Shown here: in pieces, positions 1 to 11,993 of the stretch
How the letters are laid out: every line of letters starts with the position of its first letter
Numbering within the stretch: the stretch's first letter is position 1
DNA from: Hyaloscypha bicolor E
Taxonomy: Eukaryota > Ascomycota > Leotiomycetes > Helotiales > Hyaloscyphaceae
Assembly: GCF_002865645.1 (NCBI RefSeq)
Contig: NW_020194555.1
Location: forward strand, 3,064,288-3,128,287
Reading direction: 5' to 3'
Length of the DNA stretch: 64,000 nt
The notes under the pieces: generated by a model
The model's database searches: none
What the model saw: only the letters and a program-made list of their open reading frames with translations
What the model was told of the DNA's origin: nothing
Translations under genes and position numbers: made by a program

Positions 1-1199
1 TTGGATTGCAGTGACACTTCAGTTCCAACCTCTGCTTGTCACTGGTTGGGCAATGGGTAAATGGAACGTGGTAGTAGGCGATGTCCTCGAAGAAGTGGAT
101 TTCATCTTTGTTCAGGAGAAGACTGGCAGCAATCGAATGTACTGGAGCGTCGCCCCAACGCTCGTAGAAGAATCCACCATCCTGGTCAAGAGATTCGAAA
201 TAGTCGGTGTAGGCTTTCGATCGCAGCCAATTGAGGTTACCAACTTCAAAGTTGGACCACTGGAATATGATTAGCAAGAACTTCAGGATATTTCACATTC
301 ACTTACCATATGACAATGATTGTACGTCTCTCCGCCATCGTCACTCAAAAATCCCATAGAATTGTCCTTGGCAATGTGCTCGGGATGCGCCTTCATGAAC
401 TTCTTGGTGCTGTCCCATAAAGTAGGGATAGTCTCCACGTATTCGTATAGGCTTAGCACGAAGCTGTACTTCTTCTTTTTATCGGCCATGAATTTGAAGA
501 CGTCGTAGTCAATGTCACAGAAAAGCTCTACGCTTGGCTCAACTCGCCAGTACCATTCGTAGTTAAGCATCAATGGTTGCTGAAAGAAGAAGCCAGATTC
601 GAATCGGCACATATGACGGTAGCTGATAGAGTCTCCATAGATAATCTTCCGTTGGGCCATATCCTCACGAACCTTGCGGGCCTTCTCTTGATCAATGTGG
701 TCTGGGAAAGACCAATGTTCCTTGGGAATTTCTCCATAGTGAGTGGTGCCAGATACCAATGACGTAGTGACCTTCTTGAATGTTGCGTCGAAGGGCTTGT
801 CGTTCAAGAATACCCAATCATAATGGAACTTCCTGTTGAATCGGTCCTCCACCTGACGAATTGATCGCGCAATCTCCCATAAGTCTGAGTTTCGTGCCAA
901 CGTGACGAATGTCGCATTCATTCGAGGTCCATCATTGGTGGCAGGAGCAAGACCCCCAGCTGTATTCGGTGTCGTGTTCTTCAGATCAGAACCGGCCTTG
1001 GTGGGTATGCCAGTGAAATCCTTCTTGTTATCAAGTAGGTCGGAAGGGACTCTTGGTGTCGAGGAAGATGAAATGAAGTAGATGACCGCCAGCCCCTAAT
1101 TCTTGGTTAGCAAGGCAAACGCGGCGACAATGCAATGATGTGGCCTACAAAGAAGGCAAAGAGAATATATCTCAGATATCTGGCCCCTCCAGACGCCAT
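1..1199 (-). CDS. KRE2/KTR-family alpha-1,2-mannosyltransferase (GT15), 3' end cut by window
   Basis: Golgi type II membrane glycosyltransferase that adds alpha-1,2-mannose from GDP-mannose to O- and N-linked glycans of secreted and wall proteins. Exons on the minus strand: 1199-1149, 1095-307 and 259 to the window edge; introns of 53 and 47 bases have GT-AG ends and rejoin the frame. The start ATG at 1199 gives a short cytoplasmic tail and one membrane anchor at about residues 11-25 ([15 protein letters not shown]), which is assembled only across intron 1. A Ser/Thr-rich stem follows, then the family core: [42 protein letters not shown], and [15 protein letters not shown], which spans intron 2 and contains the Glu of the catalytic region. 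The last visible part, [15 protein letters not shown], is also family-typical. About 366 residues are visible; the C-terminus lies outside the window. The paralogue (KRE2, KTR1, KTR3...) cannot be set. Confidence 0.95.
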
Positions 1200-1934
1200 C
1201 CTCGGTAGATTTCCCTCGGATTGTTGCTGCTTCTCTGAAGATAGCCCCGGCATGAGGTACCCAAGAATCAATCGAGTGATCAAATATCCCAAGGAAGGTC
1301 CAAAAGAGGGTCTAAAGGACACACTGGCTGTGTCGGATTAAGAAGGAAAAAGACGAAGAAGAGAATGAAGGGGGTGTCTAGCGAAGAGAGGCGGAAAACC
1401 GCGTGGGCTGACAGAAGGGCCTATTTCCTCTTTGCAATTAAAATGTCCCTGATGGTCTGCAGCGGAACTCGTGTTCCCTGCTACCCCTGGCTTTGGCGTT
1501 GATAGTCTTAAAAAATAAGACGCTAAACCGTATTCGATAGCCTCACTAGTGGGAGGCTCTCGAGCTTTCCCCACCACCCGCATCACCACTTTGTAAATTA
1601 TTGGGGATCTCGACATCACAAAATACAACGATACGATACAGCTTCTACTGTCTTTCAACTACCCAAGAGTAAGCTCCAGATGTGGCCGGTCTTCGACTAG
1701 GACAATCATGACCGGTTTTCGAAGATTTCCCCAGTTCGCCTCTGCCTCGCCTTGTTTCGACTCTTTGCTTTTCTAGATGTTTCACCTACTTCCCTCAGAC
1801 CTACATTGTTGCCAAGCTGACACGATCTCTAATACAGTTCCCCGCTTCTCTTCTTCGGTCGACTTCCCTTAATGGACGCTCTGCAGATTTAAGTCCGCAC
1901 CCGCAGTCCAAGTCAACCGGAGCGCATCGCCAAC
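1200..1934. promoter_or_regulatory. Divergent intergenic region between the mannosyltransferase and PAT1
   Basis: This 735-base gap separates two genes transcribed away from each other, so it must hold both promoters and 5' leaders. I see no conserved open frame, tRNA or repeat. Pyrimidine-rich stretches just upstream of the PAT1 ATG (about 1730-1930) look like a fungal 5' leader. Confidence 0.5.
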
Positions 1935-4470
1935 ATGTCGTTCTTTGGCTTCGACTCAACCCTGCCCCGCGATCGTGGCCACAATACCTCCGCGCCTGGC
2001 TTTGCACAAGCAGCAGACCCATTTGCTGGTCTTTCAAGACAGGAAGATGACGATGATGCGTGAGTGGGACAGCAACGGCTCACGTTCCGATATCTAACAT
2101 CTTATTCAATAGACTCGACTTTGAAGATACATATGATGGTCTAGGTGATCAATTGGATGAGACTGACGATGCTCTTAATGATGATACCTTCGGTGGTGGT
2201 GGCGTTGCAGGTGGAGCAACGAAACCCGTGGGCAAGGACTTTGATTTCTTCGGTCAGACTGCCAAAGTCGCAGATGCTATTGTTGAGGAGCAGGCTCGCT
2301 TTACTCGTCAACAACCAGTCTCCAGAGTTACCCCGATTGCATCGAACTTCTCGCAGCCTCTGTCCAAGCCGGCAAGAACTGGATATGAGCGTTACAAGGA
2401 GCCAGAGTATGTCCCCGAGATGCAGGTTGACCCGACTTTGTGGGGTGTTGCGCCAAAGCGTGCTGCCCCCGCGCCAGCTCCCGAGTCTCCTGCTACGCCT
2501 GGTCTAGCTCCTGGTGGACGAAAGATGATGAGCCTCGAGGAAGTCGAAGCTGCTATGCGTGCTCAAGCTCAGAAACCAGCGCCCGCTCAATCAGCAATGC
2601 AACAACAAGCACATCAATCGCAGTATAAACAACCTCCTCCGCAGCAGCATCAGTATCATTCCCAGCAAACCCAACAACATCCGATCCCAGTCAGCGGTCC
2701 CCCGAGAGAAGAGCCTCGTGCAACACCTCCAATTCAGCCAACCCAAATCTTGCAAAGGGGCCAAGCACCTCCTGCTCAGCCTGCAGCTCCATCTCAGCCC
2801 ACGCAAATCTTGCAAAATCCCAACCGCTATTCGGCCGAACAGAGACCAGCTCCTGCTGTCCAGCATCCCGGTCATCACTCCCGCCCCTCTGGTTCACGTC
2901 ACATTATCACTCACCCACAACAGCTTGCAGGCCTGTCGGAAGAGGAGAGAGCTGCCTTCTTGATGGAAGATGCTAAGCGTGCAAAACGAAACCACAAGAT
3001 CTTCTTGCTCTCGAAGGACAATGGTCTCATGACTCCCCAAGATAAGAACTTCATTACTCGAATCCAGCTCCAGCAGCTTGTAACTGCAACTGGCAACCCT
3101 AACGAGCATGGAACGGACTCGGGTCTCTCTGAAGATTTCTACTATCAGGTTCATAACCAAATCCGAGGTGGACCTCGTCAACATCCTGGTCAACCATTGA
3201 GTAACTTTGCCCAAACATATCTGTTTCAGACTGGAGGTCGACATGGTGGCGTGCGACGACAGGCTCGGGGAGGCGACAACCACATGCAGCGCATGGAGCA
3301 GCAAGTTCAGCGAGCCGTTGAAGCTGCCAAGAATAAGCCGAAAAATAAGCAGCTGGTTATCGAAGGAAGCTTGGGCAAGATTTCTTTCAGCAATGCAAAG
3401 ACTCCGAAGCCCTTACTGAATATCAAGCGAACCGAGAGTGGCACCGACGCACAGAGGCCTGGAAGCGCCGCTCGTGACCGTAGAGCCCATGCGGCAGGTG
3501 TTAGTGGTAGTGACAGAAAGACAGTTTTGACTGATATCGAAAATGTCTACAACACTCTGCTGCTGATGGAGGATCATGACCGCCGCATACCCTCTCCACT
3601 CACTGACGATCTCAATCCAGAGCTCGTCGGTCTCCATATGGACTGGCGAGCCAAGGCACAGAAACTCAACCAACAATTGTGGCAGCAATTGAAGGTTCAC
3701 GAGCCAATTGGCGCCACCACAGTTCATCCATTCATTGCTATCCTCTCTTTCAGCAAGGGAAAGAAAGCTATTCCAAGAGTCTTCCGCCACATCTCGCCAG
3801 AGCAACAAACCACCATTCTCACCATGATTGTTGTTCATCTCGATCAACTTGATGTCGTTCGTCAGGCTTTGTTATTGCCCGGTGAAATACAATTAGCTGC
3901 TGGTATTCGCGAGAACGTCGAGTACTTCTCGTTGAATGTGATGCCGTCGCTTTTCGGATTACTCAATGAAGCTGGATTGGATATTGTCACAGGTGTTTTG
4001 GGTCTTATTCTCAAGAGGAACGTCGACCTGATCGCTCGGACCAGAATTGGAGTCAGCATGTTGACGATGGTTTTGAGTCGCGCGGAGCTTATCAAACAGA
4101 ACGGTAGTGTCAATGACCAGGAGTGGGATCAATGGTGAGTTGTATGCAACCACGCTTGCGGACTTCATTAATAATCTGCAGGGTTAATACCTACAACACT
4201 TTCTTCGACGCGCTCGAGTCCACACTGCCGAATATCTTTCCCGGCACGGTCAACACTGGTGAGGACATTTACGTATGGCAATTCCTAGCCGCTATCGGCA
4301 TCGGTGCTAGCCCCGAGCAGCAGCAGCGTCTTGTGATGGCTGTCAAGGACCGTGTCATGGAGACCGTTGCCCTGGCGAAGACTCTTCCCCCGGCGATGTC
4401 GAGCCAACGATTGGCTAACGTCAATCTCTTCATGCGTTCTATTGGTTTGGATGTCGAATTACTTGCGTGA
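1935..4470 (+). CDS. PAT1: PAT1-family mRNA decapping and decay factor (topoisomerase II-associated protein PAT1)
   Basis: Pat1 is a cytoplasmic P-body scaffold that links deadenylated mRNA, the Lsm1-7 ring, Dhh1 and the decapping enzyme. Exons 1935-2059, 2113-4134 and 4182-4470 give 811 residues; introns of 53 and 47 bases (GTGAGT donors) restore the frame. The short first exon supplies the conserved acidic-hydrophobic N-terminus beginning MSFFGFDSTLP. Then come an acidic segment (DFEDTYDGLGDQLDETDDA), a long Pro/Gln-rich low-complexity region (about residues 130-300), and the conserved block with MLEDAKRAKRNHKIFLLSKDN-like sequence, where Pat1 meets RNA-decay partners. The C-terminal helical-repeat domain follows (LLMEDHDRRIPSPL to the stop), including FRHISPEQQTTILTMIVVHL. 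Length matches the family. The neighbour on the left is divergent and functionally unrelated. Confidence 0.96.
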
Positions 4471-5419
4471 ACGAACGAATGAAACGACGTGTTTTAGAGA
4501 TTTATCAGCATCAATTTTTTCTTTTCTTTTTCAAAAATGGTATTTGATCGGAAGCATAGGAAGGCCTGTGGTAGGTCTGATTAGGATGCCATAATACTTT
4601 GCTTACAGAGCATTGAACTGTTCTTCGTAGCGAGTTCTGCATATCAGCCCGGAGGCGGCTGATTTTGATGAATGAATGGCTGCGAGCATGAGGTCTGGGA
4701 AATGGGCGGATATCATATTTTATGGTGGTGAGCCTTTCAAAACGGCGAGGTTGAGCACTATGCTGTCTTACATCAGGAAGAAAGTGGTCTGGAAATTCTG
4801 AATCATGATGAGGAATATCTAGATGAGAGAGAAAATGAAACGAAAATCAATGAAGCCCCTGAAGCAGGACATGAGCTATTGCGATTACTCGCCCCACAGC
4901 TCGGGCATCGAATTAAATATTGGGGATCCTTCGTTTCGGAGAAGTTTTCCCAAACGGAAGTCCGACGGCATTGCCAACTCGCCATCTTCACGAAATCAAA
5001 ATCGGCACTTCAAGCAATTCTTTCGCAGACCCTACAATTTCCTTGCTTCTTTAAAAGAGATCTCGATAATGCGAGCCCGATACGCAAATCTCCCGCGCGA
5101 GTGGGATCTCGGCGCACGTGGCGGTTGATTGATGTCATCACTATCGCGATGGCATCACGACTTCACTAATGACCCTTTCCTACTTGCGACGTCTAGCCGC
5201 AAAAGAGTTAAACATAGATGGAACCCTGCAAATTCGGTTTGTACGCCGTTTAGGGTCAATCCGTCACTCCGGCTTTGTGGAAAAGTAAATCTTGGCGTGC
5301 TCATACAAGAGCAGAATTTCTGTTTACTTAATATCCCGCCCCCACCTCATGCAAGATATATCTTTCTAGTAATTGTATTTCCGAAGAATAATCTCACATT
5401 GACATCAACTTCGGATAAT
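4471..5419. other. Intergenic region, PAT1 3' end to DUF3533 gene
   Basis: No credible coding sequence, RNA gene or repeat is seen in these 949 bases. The left part is the PAT1 3' flank; the right part (about 5100-5419) is the promoter and leader of the downstream gene. Open frames here lack any family resemblance. Confidence 0.5.
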
Positions 5420-7006
5420 ATGCCAAGGAGTTCCGACGATGATACGCTCCAGTTTGAGCCTGAGCACAATGATCAGAGACAACAGAATGAAGCTGATGGA
5501 GGTGAGAGTGGAAAGAAAGAAGAGCAAAACGGCGGTGGCCCAATTGGATTTTGGAACAAAGAATTGAGAGCCGTGAGGTTGGATGTCTTCAAGAATTGGG
5601 GAATTACCAGTAGGTGACGATTTACGTTAAGATGCAAACCCTCCACCTTCCGTTAGAAACCCATATTTCTACCAAGATGCCTGACGAACCTCCATCTAGC
5701 CCTTATTCTTTGCACCTTCATTCTCGCGGTCCTGTCATTATACTGGGCTGTTCTTTTCCACGTTGAGGACAACCTCTCTTCCCTCGTCGTGTTCGTTGTC
5801 GATTTTGATGGCCAAGTTACTCCATACACGGATGTCACCCCGGTTGTTGGCCCTATGATCGTCCAGACTGCTCAGTCACTGCTCGCACCCAGTGGAACCG
5901 TAGGATGGCAAAGTCAGCCAGCCTCAGTCTTCGGGTTCGATCCCATGGCTGTTCGTCAAGCCGTATACGATGAAAAGGCTTGGGCAGCTATTATCATAAA
6001 CGCAAACGCAACAGCTCTCCTCCAGGATGCTGTCAACAACGGAAATTCTTCATACGACCCAATGGGCGTGGCTCAAGTGGTATATGTAGAAGCAAGAGAT
6101 GAGAATACACTCGACAACTACGTCGTCCCCCAACTCCAACAATTCCAAATCCAAGTCACAACCTCCTTTGGCCGAATGTGGGCAAACCAAGTCCTCTCAC
6201 GAGCCTCCACCGACCCCTCAATTCTCACCAACATCCAGTCCGCACCCCAAGCCTTCTCTCCCGCCATCGGCTTCTCAATCTTCAACCTGCGCCCCTTCTT
6301 CCCTCAAACCGCCACCCCAGCAATAACAATCGGCCTCATCTACCTAATAATCATCGCCTTCTTCTCCTTCACCTTCTACCTACCCATCCACATGAAATAT
6401 ATCGAACCACAAGGCCACCGACCCCTCAAATTCTACCAGCTGATAATTTGGCGCTGGCTAGCAACAGTAACAGCCTACCTCTTCCTCTCCCTCTCCTACT
6501 CCCTCATCTCGCTCGCCTTCCAGATCCCTTTCTCATCGACCCCATCTTCTCCGACCGAAGTCGTAAACCCCACCACCGCCTACCACTACGGCAGTTTTCC
6601 GGTGTATTGGATGGTCAACTACGTCGGCATGATCGCGCTTGGTTTGGCATGCGAGAATGTGGCCATGGTGGTTGGCATGCCATGGACGGCGTTCTGGCTG
6701 ATCTTTTGGGTCATCAGTAATGTAAGCACGTCTTTTTATAGCATTACGCTTGCGCCGAGGTTTTATTTCTGGGGCTATGCGTGGCCGCTGCATAACAGTA
6801 AGTCCCGATCCGAGCCCTGGTGAGAGGGATAGCTGATGAAAATAGTTGTCGACGCAAGTAGAAGGATCCTTTTCGATGTCCATTCGAGGATTGGACTCAA
6901 TTTCGGGATCTTGTTTGCGTGGTGTGCAGTTAATACAGCATTTTTCCCGCTGTGTTGCTACTTCATGAGATGGAAGACGATGAGAGAGGAGAAGAAGGCA
7001 TCCTAG
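5420..7006 (+). CDS. DUF3533 (Sng1-like) multi-pass membrane protein
   Basis: This resembles fungal Sng1-type proteins, known in yeast for nitrosoguanidine resistance and linked to plasma-membrane lipid asymmetry; its substrate is unknown. Exons 5420-5609, 5700-6797 and 6846-7006 give 482 residues. The ATG at 5420 gives a charged, Gln/Glu-rich cytoplasmic N-terminus of about 60 residues. The first membrane span (LILCTFILAVLSLYWAVLF) is created by the exon 1-2 join. A large loop follows with the family-typical VVDFDGQVTPYTDVTPVVGP. After it come about five more hydrophobic spans between roughly residues 240 and 470 (for example TIGLIYLIIIAFFSFTFYL and FGILFAWCAVNTAFFPLCC). The last exon ends with basic residues (MRWKTMREEKKAS). 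Gene borders are supported by splice consensus at both introns. Confidence 0.9.
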
Positions 7007-7385
7007 CAGAAGAAGGAGCAATGAGGGATCAGTAACGCCTTCAGGTGATGTAGAAGTCAAAATTCTTTGTGTTTATTCCCGGGATATTTTTTAGATACGA
7101 TAGATGATTAGCATTAGAGCAAGTGGTTCAATCACAGCGAAGCTTTGTTGTTGTTTTAACCCTGCCACGGATTGGGGCCATTGCAAGAAAGGAAGTCTAA
7201 ATGTTCAAAGTGCATCTTTTCTATTATTGGAAGATCTCTAGGCAGCAGCCATGATCACACCTCAGCTCATTCACCCGAAGAGGCATATCCTTTATCTTCT
7301 AATCCCAGAACCAAAGAAACATAAGAGCGACCAACCCGTCTAGGCATCAGATGAAAATAGATTATTAGGCCGCTACTTCTATCTC
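7007..7385. other. Convergent intergenic region (3' flanks)
   Basis: Short 3'-to-3' spacer between the DUF3533 gene and the P450. It holds the two 3' untranslated regions and nothing else that I can recognise. Confidence 0.5.
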
Positions 7386-9342
7386 TCAATGGATAGTGGC
7401 CCGAACACCCTTAGAGCTAATCTTTGGCATAACAAATAGATATCCGTGAGCAGGAACGACGTCCGACTCATCGGTTTCATACAATTGCATGTCAAAAGCT
7501 CCAGGGCGGAAAAGTTGAGCCAAGATGTGGTAGTTTAGCATCCATACCAAACTGTAATTCACGTTGTCAGTCTCTGACCAAAAGCAGAAGGCGGTGAAGA
7601 GGCAAATAGATTGATGACGTTGATGTACTTTCGGGCCAAACAGCCTCGTGAGCCTCGCGAAAAAGGAACAAAGGAGCCATTCATCATCTTCAGCTCATCT
7701 GGACCACACAGCCATCTCTCTGGCATGAATATTTCGGGATTGTGGAAGACATTGGGATCATTGTGCATCCAGTAAGAAGACATCGAGACCGGAAAGCCCT
7801 TTGGGAGGATCCATTTGCCGTATTGGAGATCTTCGTAGGGGGATACACGCGCGGAGCGGTTCATTGCACCCATTGCCATTCTGAAATGCAAAGTTAGTTG
7901 ACGACCGATACAAGAGAAAAGAAAAGCTGACCTCAGGCCTTCCTTGATGACTGCTGTAAGGTAGGGCAGCTTCTCGAGGGTACACCAGGTAGGAAATCAG
8001 TATTTGCAAACACGGGGCCAAGCTCGGCACGCATGATCTGCAACTTCGTTGGATTGAGAAGTAGGTGAGTGATTATTGCAGATATTGTGTACGAGACGTT
8101 ATGTGTACCGGCCTGCTGGATGAGCTGTTGAGTTGCTGGATTAGCAGGAGTTCTGTGTTTGCTCAGAACCAAAATACCTGAGCCAAGCGGCAAAACCCTC
8201 CCCGACCAAATAGAGCTTGTTGGATGTTACTGCGGGCTAGATACCCAAGGAGTGTCGTACCGTGTCTGGCTCCTCCTTGGCCGTTTGGGCGAAGTCTCGT
8301 CCTCAAGATTTCGCGTTGAGCTTTCTGTTCTGCGGTTAGTCCCCGGCCCCTGAATATTGAGTGGATATACTTGCGTCATCCCAGACTCTCCAACCTGTTG
8401 CTTTCTCAACAGCATACTTTAGAAATGGCGCGGTGAACACCCTCTTGAAAGTCAGCAAGGATAACTGGAAGTTCATCACGATTTGAAGAACAGACTTGGC
8501 AAACCATGGAAGAACAGCAAAGATAGGCACACTCATGATACCGCGCTTCAGATTTGCGAAATAAACTTCGTTGAAATCAGAAGCTCCTAGATAGTCGCTG
8601 GGGTATGCGAAAATCATCGAAGAGACCGCATCTAAATGAGAAGTTTTAGCGAAACATTTGATGTTTCTGGGGAGAGTTTCTTACCAGTTGTCAAGGAGTT
8701 AATGGCATTTGTAATGTTGACGACTTTGCCTGTGCCCCGAATTACTCTGAATTTTGTGCACATTGTTCGTACTCGGTTCAAAACTCTGTCTTCCATCAAC
8801 TTCATCTTAGCCTTCGAGAAGAACGGATTAAGGACTCCACGAGCAGAACGGTGCATGTCATGGGATTTGGAGATGGCAACCATGTCTAATTCGTCTCGTC
8901 AGCATGGGCTTGCGTAGTTGTTCGTGCAGTCTACCTTCGAATCCGGTTCCCTCACTAGCTCTTGGGTAATTCTCAGTCTTTCGGGCGCATGAGGAGACGA
9001 AGACAGTGTTGTAGAACGTGGGGTCATCGACGTGGAGTTCATCTGGTGTAATGCGAACGACGGGGCCTAAATACAGCTGAGTCGCTCTTCCCAAACGGAT
9101 GGTATTTTGCGCCTACCATATTTCTTGTGCATGTCCTTGACCCTAAGGTAGTACGAGCCCTCGCGAAAGTAGGTGTGGTAGAACTCGTACAAGAAGGTCG
9201 AGCGAGCCATGACAGAGCCAGGGAAGTCTGCCAGGGGATGGAAGTAGAGGCGATACAGTACCAAAGCAATTCCGTAGGCAGCCAAATAGAGGAAGAGGAT
9301 AACGGCAATGCCGGTCCAGGTGAGAGAGGAGAGCAGACCCAT
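7386..9342 (-). pseudogene. Cytochrome P450 with a one-base frameshift
   Basis: Membrane-anchored haem monooxygenase; the nearest resemblance is to the fungal secondary-metabolism P450s of the trichodiene-oxygenase type, so the substrate is unknown. Eight exons fit: 9342-9117, 9066-8935, 8885-8685, 8631-8371, 8329-8178, 8124-7932, 7880-7629 and 7551-7386, all with GT-AG introns. Visible parts: N-terminal anchor (GIAVILFLYLAAYGIALVL), GPVVRITPDELH, the I-helix oxygen-binding AGTH, K-helix EGLR, the PERW motif, haem loop FSRGSRGCLA with the ligand Cys, and a normal C-terminus reached through the last intron (LVWMLNYHILAQLFRP). Within exon 6 the frame breaks between 7982 and 7981: LGPVFANTDFLPG reads in one frame and LEKLPYLTAVIKEGLR in another, one base short. 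Everything else is intact, so either this is a young pseudogene or the base was lost in sequencing. Confidence 0.88.
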
Positions 9343-9866
9343 CTTGTTTACTCTCCCCGACAGACCTTGGAGTTGGAGTGCAACTGTTGAAGTATTTTCA
9401 GCAAGGACTACGTTTGACAATTAATAGCGAAAGGGCAGGTTGTGGCCAACTTTGGTCAGCTTGGTCGAATGTTGTGGTCGCGATGGTGGGAGATTCTGGT
9501 TGCGCAAGGAGCGTGTTTACTTTATTTAGGTAAATAGCCTTCGGGGTGAATGGCCCCAACTCCGTTATCGCTCTCTACAATCAGAAGGAACTCACAATAT
9601 CAACGTGATTCAGCTCATTCATAAGATAAATCAGAGGTCAATTAGGACGTCTCTCCGTTATTCATCATCGAGCCTACTCATGCACAGCAGCCTGTTTCTT
9701 CCAACCGGGTTGATCATGCAGCATATTTATTCATCTTTCCCCCTTACCATCACAAGAGGCAACCATCGCTCAGCCCAAGGACCAATCACCAACCCCCCGA
9801 ATAACAGCAGTTTACGAGAAGCGAATGCCGGACATCTCACGCACCCTTTGCGGCAAATTTCACCGC
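9343..9866. other. Intergenic region between P450 promoter and nuclease 3' end
   Basis: This 524-base gap contains the P450 promoter (right of 9342) and the 3' flank of the next minus-strand gene. No gene, RNA or repeat is visible. Confidence 0.5.
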
Positions 9867-10822
9867 CTAGCACGTGTTCAACATTGTTGTCAAGGCCGTC
9901 TTCTCAGCAGATGTGATGGTTAAGTCATAAACTGACTTTACTTTAACCCACATCTTCGCATATGTGCACCAGTATGAGGCTGGACGAGTGGGTCAGCTTT
10001 CATCCCACCATTTGCAGGCAGGCACTTACTCAACGGCGGTTTCCAATCTTCAGGACCTGAGTCTCCCTTGGATTCATTCACATTATCAGTGACGGCAAGG
10101 AGTTGCGGGTGCGTAAGGTCATTGGCAAAAGTCTGCCTCTGAGCTGTAGTCCAAGCGGATGCACCACTCTGCACACTCTGTCAGTTGCATGCTCTTCCAA
10201 ATGCTTTACTTTCCGGAGGTATTTACCTTCCAGGCATTGCTCAATGGCACCAAGTGGTCAATATCCACATCACTGGCTGCAGTCCAGGTGGCTCCGTCAT
10301 ATGGACTGACCCACTGGATAACGGGGTATCAGTAACTTCTCAATTCGGAATGTATAAGGAGTACAATTTCAGCAAAATATGTAAAACTAAGCTCTTTCGG
10401 GCGGTGTTGGGAGTGCATAAGATGAGGAGGGAGTATTTCAAAAATCGATAACAAAGAACTTAAGGAACTAAGTTGCTCTTACAGTCCCACTTGTAGCGGC
10501 GCAAGCGCTGGAGGTCACAACATTGGTGCCGTCACGCTTGAGAACAGTCTCCCGTGTATCGCAAGTACCGGAGATGGTGATCCACTGAACGATATTGGAG
10601 TCAGTGTTGCTTACAGAAATGGAAGCAAAGCAGCGAGGTTGTGCATACGTGTGGGAACAGATCTCTGCTGTAGCCATCTTGAGATCCTTGAGCTGCGACA
10701 GTCAGTGCTGCAAGTTCCGTTTTGGCAGCCGCGGTTGTGGGGATTCCCGTTGGTGCAGGAAGAGGCGTGGAGACGACTCCAGTTGAGAGGAGAAGAGCGC
10801 TTAACACCATGAAAGAATGCAT
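9867..10822 (-). CDS. Secreted DUF1524 / HNH-type nuclease-like protein
   Basis: Predicted extracellular protein of the DUF1524 (GmrSD C-terminal, HNH-like) family, shared by fungi and actinobacteria; members are thought to be nucleases, but no activity is proven here. Five exons (10822-10649, 10584-10483, 10313-10227, 10168-10030, 9979-9867) give 204 residues. The only plausible start, at 10822, yields a signal peptide (MHSFMVLSALLLSTGVVSTP). The family signature is complete after splicing: GYSRDLFPHW, TCDTRETVLKRDG, the active-site-like DIDHLVPLSNAW, FANDLTHPQLLAV, DNVNESKGD, and the C-terminal SYWCTYAKMWVKVKSVYDL. Cysteines likely form disulfides. Every junction falls inside conserved sequence, which supports the model strongly. 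Whether it acts in nutrition, DNA degradation or as an effector cannot be told from sequence. Confidence 0.92.
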
Positions 10823-11993
10823 CTTGATTCAAGGTCCCTCGGTGAAACTGACTCCAAGAGATAAAGTGAGAAGCGTACTCGATAGTTGAGTTTACGATAG
10901 CCTCTCCCTGAGGATATGCTCTGAAGTTATACTCACATCCAGCAGCACTCCTCTTCCTGCAATACCTCGAACGATAAGGCCTCCCTTACTTGGCACTTCT
11001 TGTTATCCAGCAATCAATCTACCCCTCTCCCACACGCCTCTATCACTCCTCTTGGCGCTCAGCTTCAGCTTCCGTATCTGGTACCCTTTCCGAAGTACAC
11101 ACTTCTTCGAGAAGGCTTCCTCGGCAGCTGTTGTAAGTTTAAGCATACTTGCAAGCGAGTCAGACCTGGTGAATTATCTCTTATCGAATCAAATTGGCAG
11201 ATTGATCTACTGTAGATCGAAGTGACCATTGTGCAAATGAGTGTGCATCCAACCCACCTTCCTCATTTGGATGTTTCAAAACGGTTGCCGCCGGACCCCG
11301 CATGCACGACATTTCGAAATGCAAAAAAGATTTGAGGAACACTTGGCATTTCACATTGCCCAATTAATAATGCATGTGAAGAGCCATGCTTGCCATGATT
11401 AGATCTTGTTTGCTCGGCAGTTTGTAATTTACCGAGCCCCTGAATTCGCAGGCAGCCAATCGGATGTGTTAATAGCAGAATCATTTTTCCACTCCGAAGT
11501 TTTACCTTGTCCTGACAATTCATGACAATCGTCTCGTCACTTGATCCTTCCTCTTTATTTCTGGCTTGTGCATCAAAGGAGGAAAATAAATTGTGACATT
11601 CTAATGAATGAGCATCAATGACGCCTGCTCCGTCTTGTCACATGAGGTGAAATACGATGTATTCACACCCACAACAGCCCGAAGCACCTCGACTGAGACA
11701 GTTTCTATTCACAGACTTAGTTAAAGAAACCACATCAGCTCCTATGCATTCATTCACTGTCATAGCGAATCAGACATGCAAATCGAGATATTTCCCATTC
11801 AGTGATGGCAGTCTTGAGAATCACAGAGCTCGCCTCAGCTCAGCAAAATGTTTATTTAAGAACGCCTTGTTCCCATTGAGGTCCTCTCAACCACCTTCTC
11901 CATTCTCACCAACTTTCAACTTGATCTTTCCAAAGACACACAACAAGGTAACAACTTACTCCTCAAACACTAAGAAAACTCATAGCCAACACT
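10823..11993. other. Divergent intergenic region
   Basis: The left end carries the promoter of the secreted nuclease. The right end (about 11,870-11,993) is CT-rich with a possible small leader intron and looks like the 5' region of the repeat-protein gene. Nothing coding is supported in between. Confidence 0.45.

Noticed and set aside
5129..5419. Upstream extension of the DUF3533 reading frame
   Set aside because: No similarity in the extension; the ATG at 5,420 gives the normal cytoplasmic start.
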